From NCBI RefSeq assembly GCF_009602435.1, contig NZ_VZDQ01000021.1, forward strand, positions 496,001-560,000: a stretch of 64,000 nucleotides of DNA, in the 5' to 3' direction. Under the pieces are notes generated by a model, which had not been told where the DNA came from, did no database searches, and was given only the letters and a program-made list of their open reading frames with translations. This document shows positions 63,012 through 64,000 of this stretch, one piece after another. Both the position numbers and the translations under genes were made by a program. Each line of letters begins with the position of its first letter. The stretch's first letter is position 1. This DNA is from Sediminibacillus terrae. GTDB taxonomy: Bacteria > Bacillota > Bacilli > Bacillales > Amphibacillaceae.

Positions 63012-64000
63012 TTACTTGATTACTTCATATATCAGCTGATGCTTAACAGGCTGGTCTTCCGATATTTTGTACGCTTCTTTTACTTTGGTTAAAGAGTCTT
63101 CCGGATCAGGATGCTCGCTATGCAGAACGGCTATTGTTTCTCCCTTTCCAATTGAATCACCTATTTTTTTATTAAGGGTTATTCCTACTGCATGATTGAT
63201 TTTATCGTCTTTGGTCGCCCTTCCTGCACCTAAGTACATTGCAGCCACACCAATCGATTCGGCATCTATTTCCGTAACATACCCTTCTTTGTCCGATATA
63301 ACCTCGACATGGTGCTCGGCAGCCGGCAGGCGGGATAAATCATCGATCATCGATAAATCCCCACCTTGGGCGGAGATGAATGTACGGAATGCTTGAAAAG
63401 CCTCTCCGTTATCAAGTTTCTGCTCAAGCGCCTGGTAAGCTTCCTCATAAGATGAAAAAGCACCCGCCAAAACAGTCATATGTGCCGCCAATTCTAGACC
63501 GAGATTTCGTAAATCCTCCACTTTTTTCCCTTGAAGCACTTCTGCCGCTTCTTTGATTTCATTGGCATTACCGACTTCATAACCAAGCGGCTGATTCATG
63601 TCGCTTATGACGGCAATCGTATTCCGGCCAAGTTTGTTGCCGATGTTCACCATTTCTTGTGCCAAAGCTTTTGACTCGTCCAATGTTTTCATAAAAGCAC
63701 CGGAACCTGTTTTTACATCCAACACGATACTATCCGCTCCGGAGGCAAGTTTTTTACTCATGATCGAACCAGCGATCAAAGGAATGGAGTCCACCGTACC
63801 TGTTACATCCCTCAATGCATAGAGCTTTTTGTCTGCCGGGGCTAGATTGCCGGTTTGTCCTGCTACAGAAAGCTTATGCTTGTTGACATTCGAGATGAAT
63901 TCCTCTTTGCTCATCTCGATATGGAAACCGGCAATCGATTCCAGTTTATCCAAAGTTCCACCTGTATGGCCCAGTCCTCTTCCGGACATTTTCGCCACCG
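63012..64000 (-). CDS. pdp: Pyrimidine-nucleoside phosphorylase, C-terminal part
   Basis: Phosphorolysis of uridine, thymidine and deoxyuridine. The frame runs off the right edge of the window, so the N-terminal roughly 105 residues (including the first helical domain) are missing. The visible part begins inside the signature AKMSGRGLGHTGGTLDKLES, followed by LDVKTGSGAFMKTLDES and the C-terminal domain with YLGAGRATKDDKI and GDSIGKGETIA. A normal Pdp is about 433 residues. It lies upstream of dacF, as in B. subtilis and relatives. Confidence 0.95.
   Translation of the reverse strand, partial: VAKMSGRGLGHTGGTLDKLESIAGFHIEMSKEEFISNVNKHKLSVAGQTGNLAPADKKLYALRDVTGTVDSIPLIAGSIMSKKLASGADSIVLDVKTGSGAFMKTLDESKALAQEMVNIGNKLGRNTIAVISDMNQPLGYEVGNANEIKEAAEVLQGKKVEDLRNLGLELAAHMTVLAGAFSSYEEAYQALEQKLDNGEAFQAFRTFISAQGGDLSMIDDLSRLPAAEHHVEVISDKEGYVTEIDAESIGVAAMYLGAGRATKDDKINHAVGITLNKKIGDSIGKGETIAVLHSEHPDPEDSLTKVKEAYKISEDQPVKHQLIYEVIK

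Overview
This is an ordinary core-chromosome segment of an endospore-forming member of the Bacillaceae. It carries a nearly continuous, B. subtilis-like gene order, runs of sporulation and germination genes (spoIVA, sleB-ypeB, cotJABC, dacB-spmAB, spoVA, spoIIA-sigF, dacF), GGAGG-type ribosome binding sites with many TTG/GTG starts, and low-to-moderate GC. The genus cannot be fixed from the sequence. The family I pyrophosphatase, the reduced spoVA operon and the GC-rich Bacillaceae-type intergenic repeats would fit a halotolerant lineage near Oceanobacillus/Virgibacillus, but that is inference. Almost everything is on the minus strand; the plus-strand genes are ansA, cotJABC, fer, ppa and one 27-residue peptide gene.

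Right-to-left (direction of transcription of most genes): pdp (cut by the window edge), dacF, spoIIAA-spoIIAB-sigF (forespore sigma switch), a 575-bp repeat, spoVAA-AB-AEA-AF (lacking C, D and Eb), lysA-ppiB, a cluster of very small membrane proteins with an M50-like protease, ribT, scpA-scpB (condensin), ypuI, sodF, dacB-spmA-spmB (spore cortex), rluB, resA-resB-resC-resD-resE (cytochrome c maturation and redox signalling), a cobalamin riboswitch with a DUF4430 lipoprotein and an ECF S component, sigX-rsiX, a second copy of the long repeat, ppa, an Xre-type regulator, fer, ypbB-recQ-ypbD, cotJABC, a CBS-ACT protein, ypbG, mecB, ddl, gudB, ypdA, ansA, prsW, sleB-ypeB, ypfA, cmk-plsC, ypfD, fni, yphA-YIEGIA-small partner, der-gpsA-spoVIF, yphE-yphF, spoIVA, hbs, hepS-menG-hepT, ndk and cheR.

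Functionally the genes fall into: (i) sporulation control and spore architecture; (ii) menaquinone and isoprenoid supply (hepS, menG, hepT, fni), which feeds the respiratory chain served by resABC/resDE; (iii) phospholipid and cell-envelope synthesis (plsC, gpsA, ddl, dacB, dacF, sigX/rsiX); (iv) ribosome/RNA/DNA maintenance (der, ypfD, rluB, hbs, recQ, scpAB); and (v) amino acid and nucleotide metabolism (gudB, ansA, lysA, ndk, cmk, pdp, ppa).

The non-coding part is the least routine. There are two near-identical 550-575-bp direct repeats 24 kb apart, several partial or diverged copies of the same element with a covarying internal hairpin, a second degenerate repeat family, a short box paired with a terminator-type hairpin in four places, a clear cobalamin riboswitch with its terminator, and a perfect 9-bp hairpin in the fer leader. 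I saw no rRNA, tRNA, CRISPR array, prophage or intact insertion sequence, and no convincing wholly new gene system.
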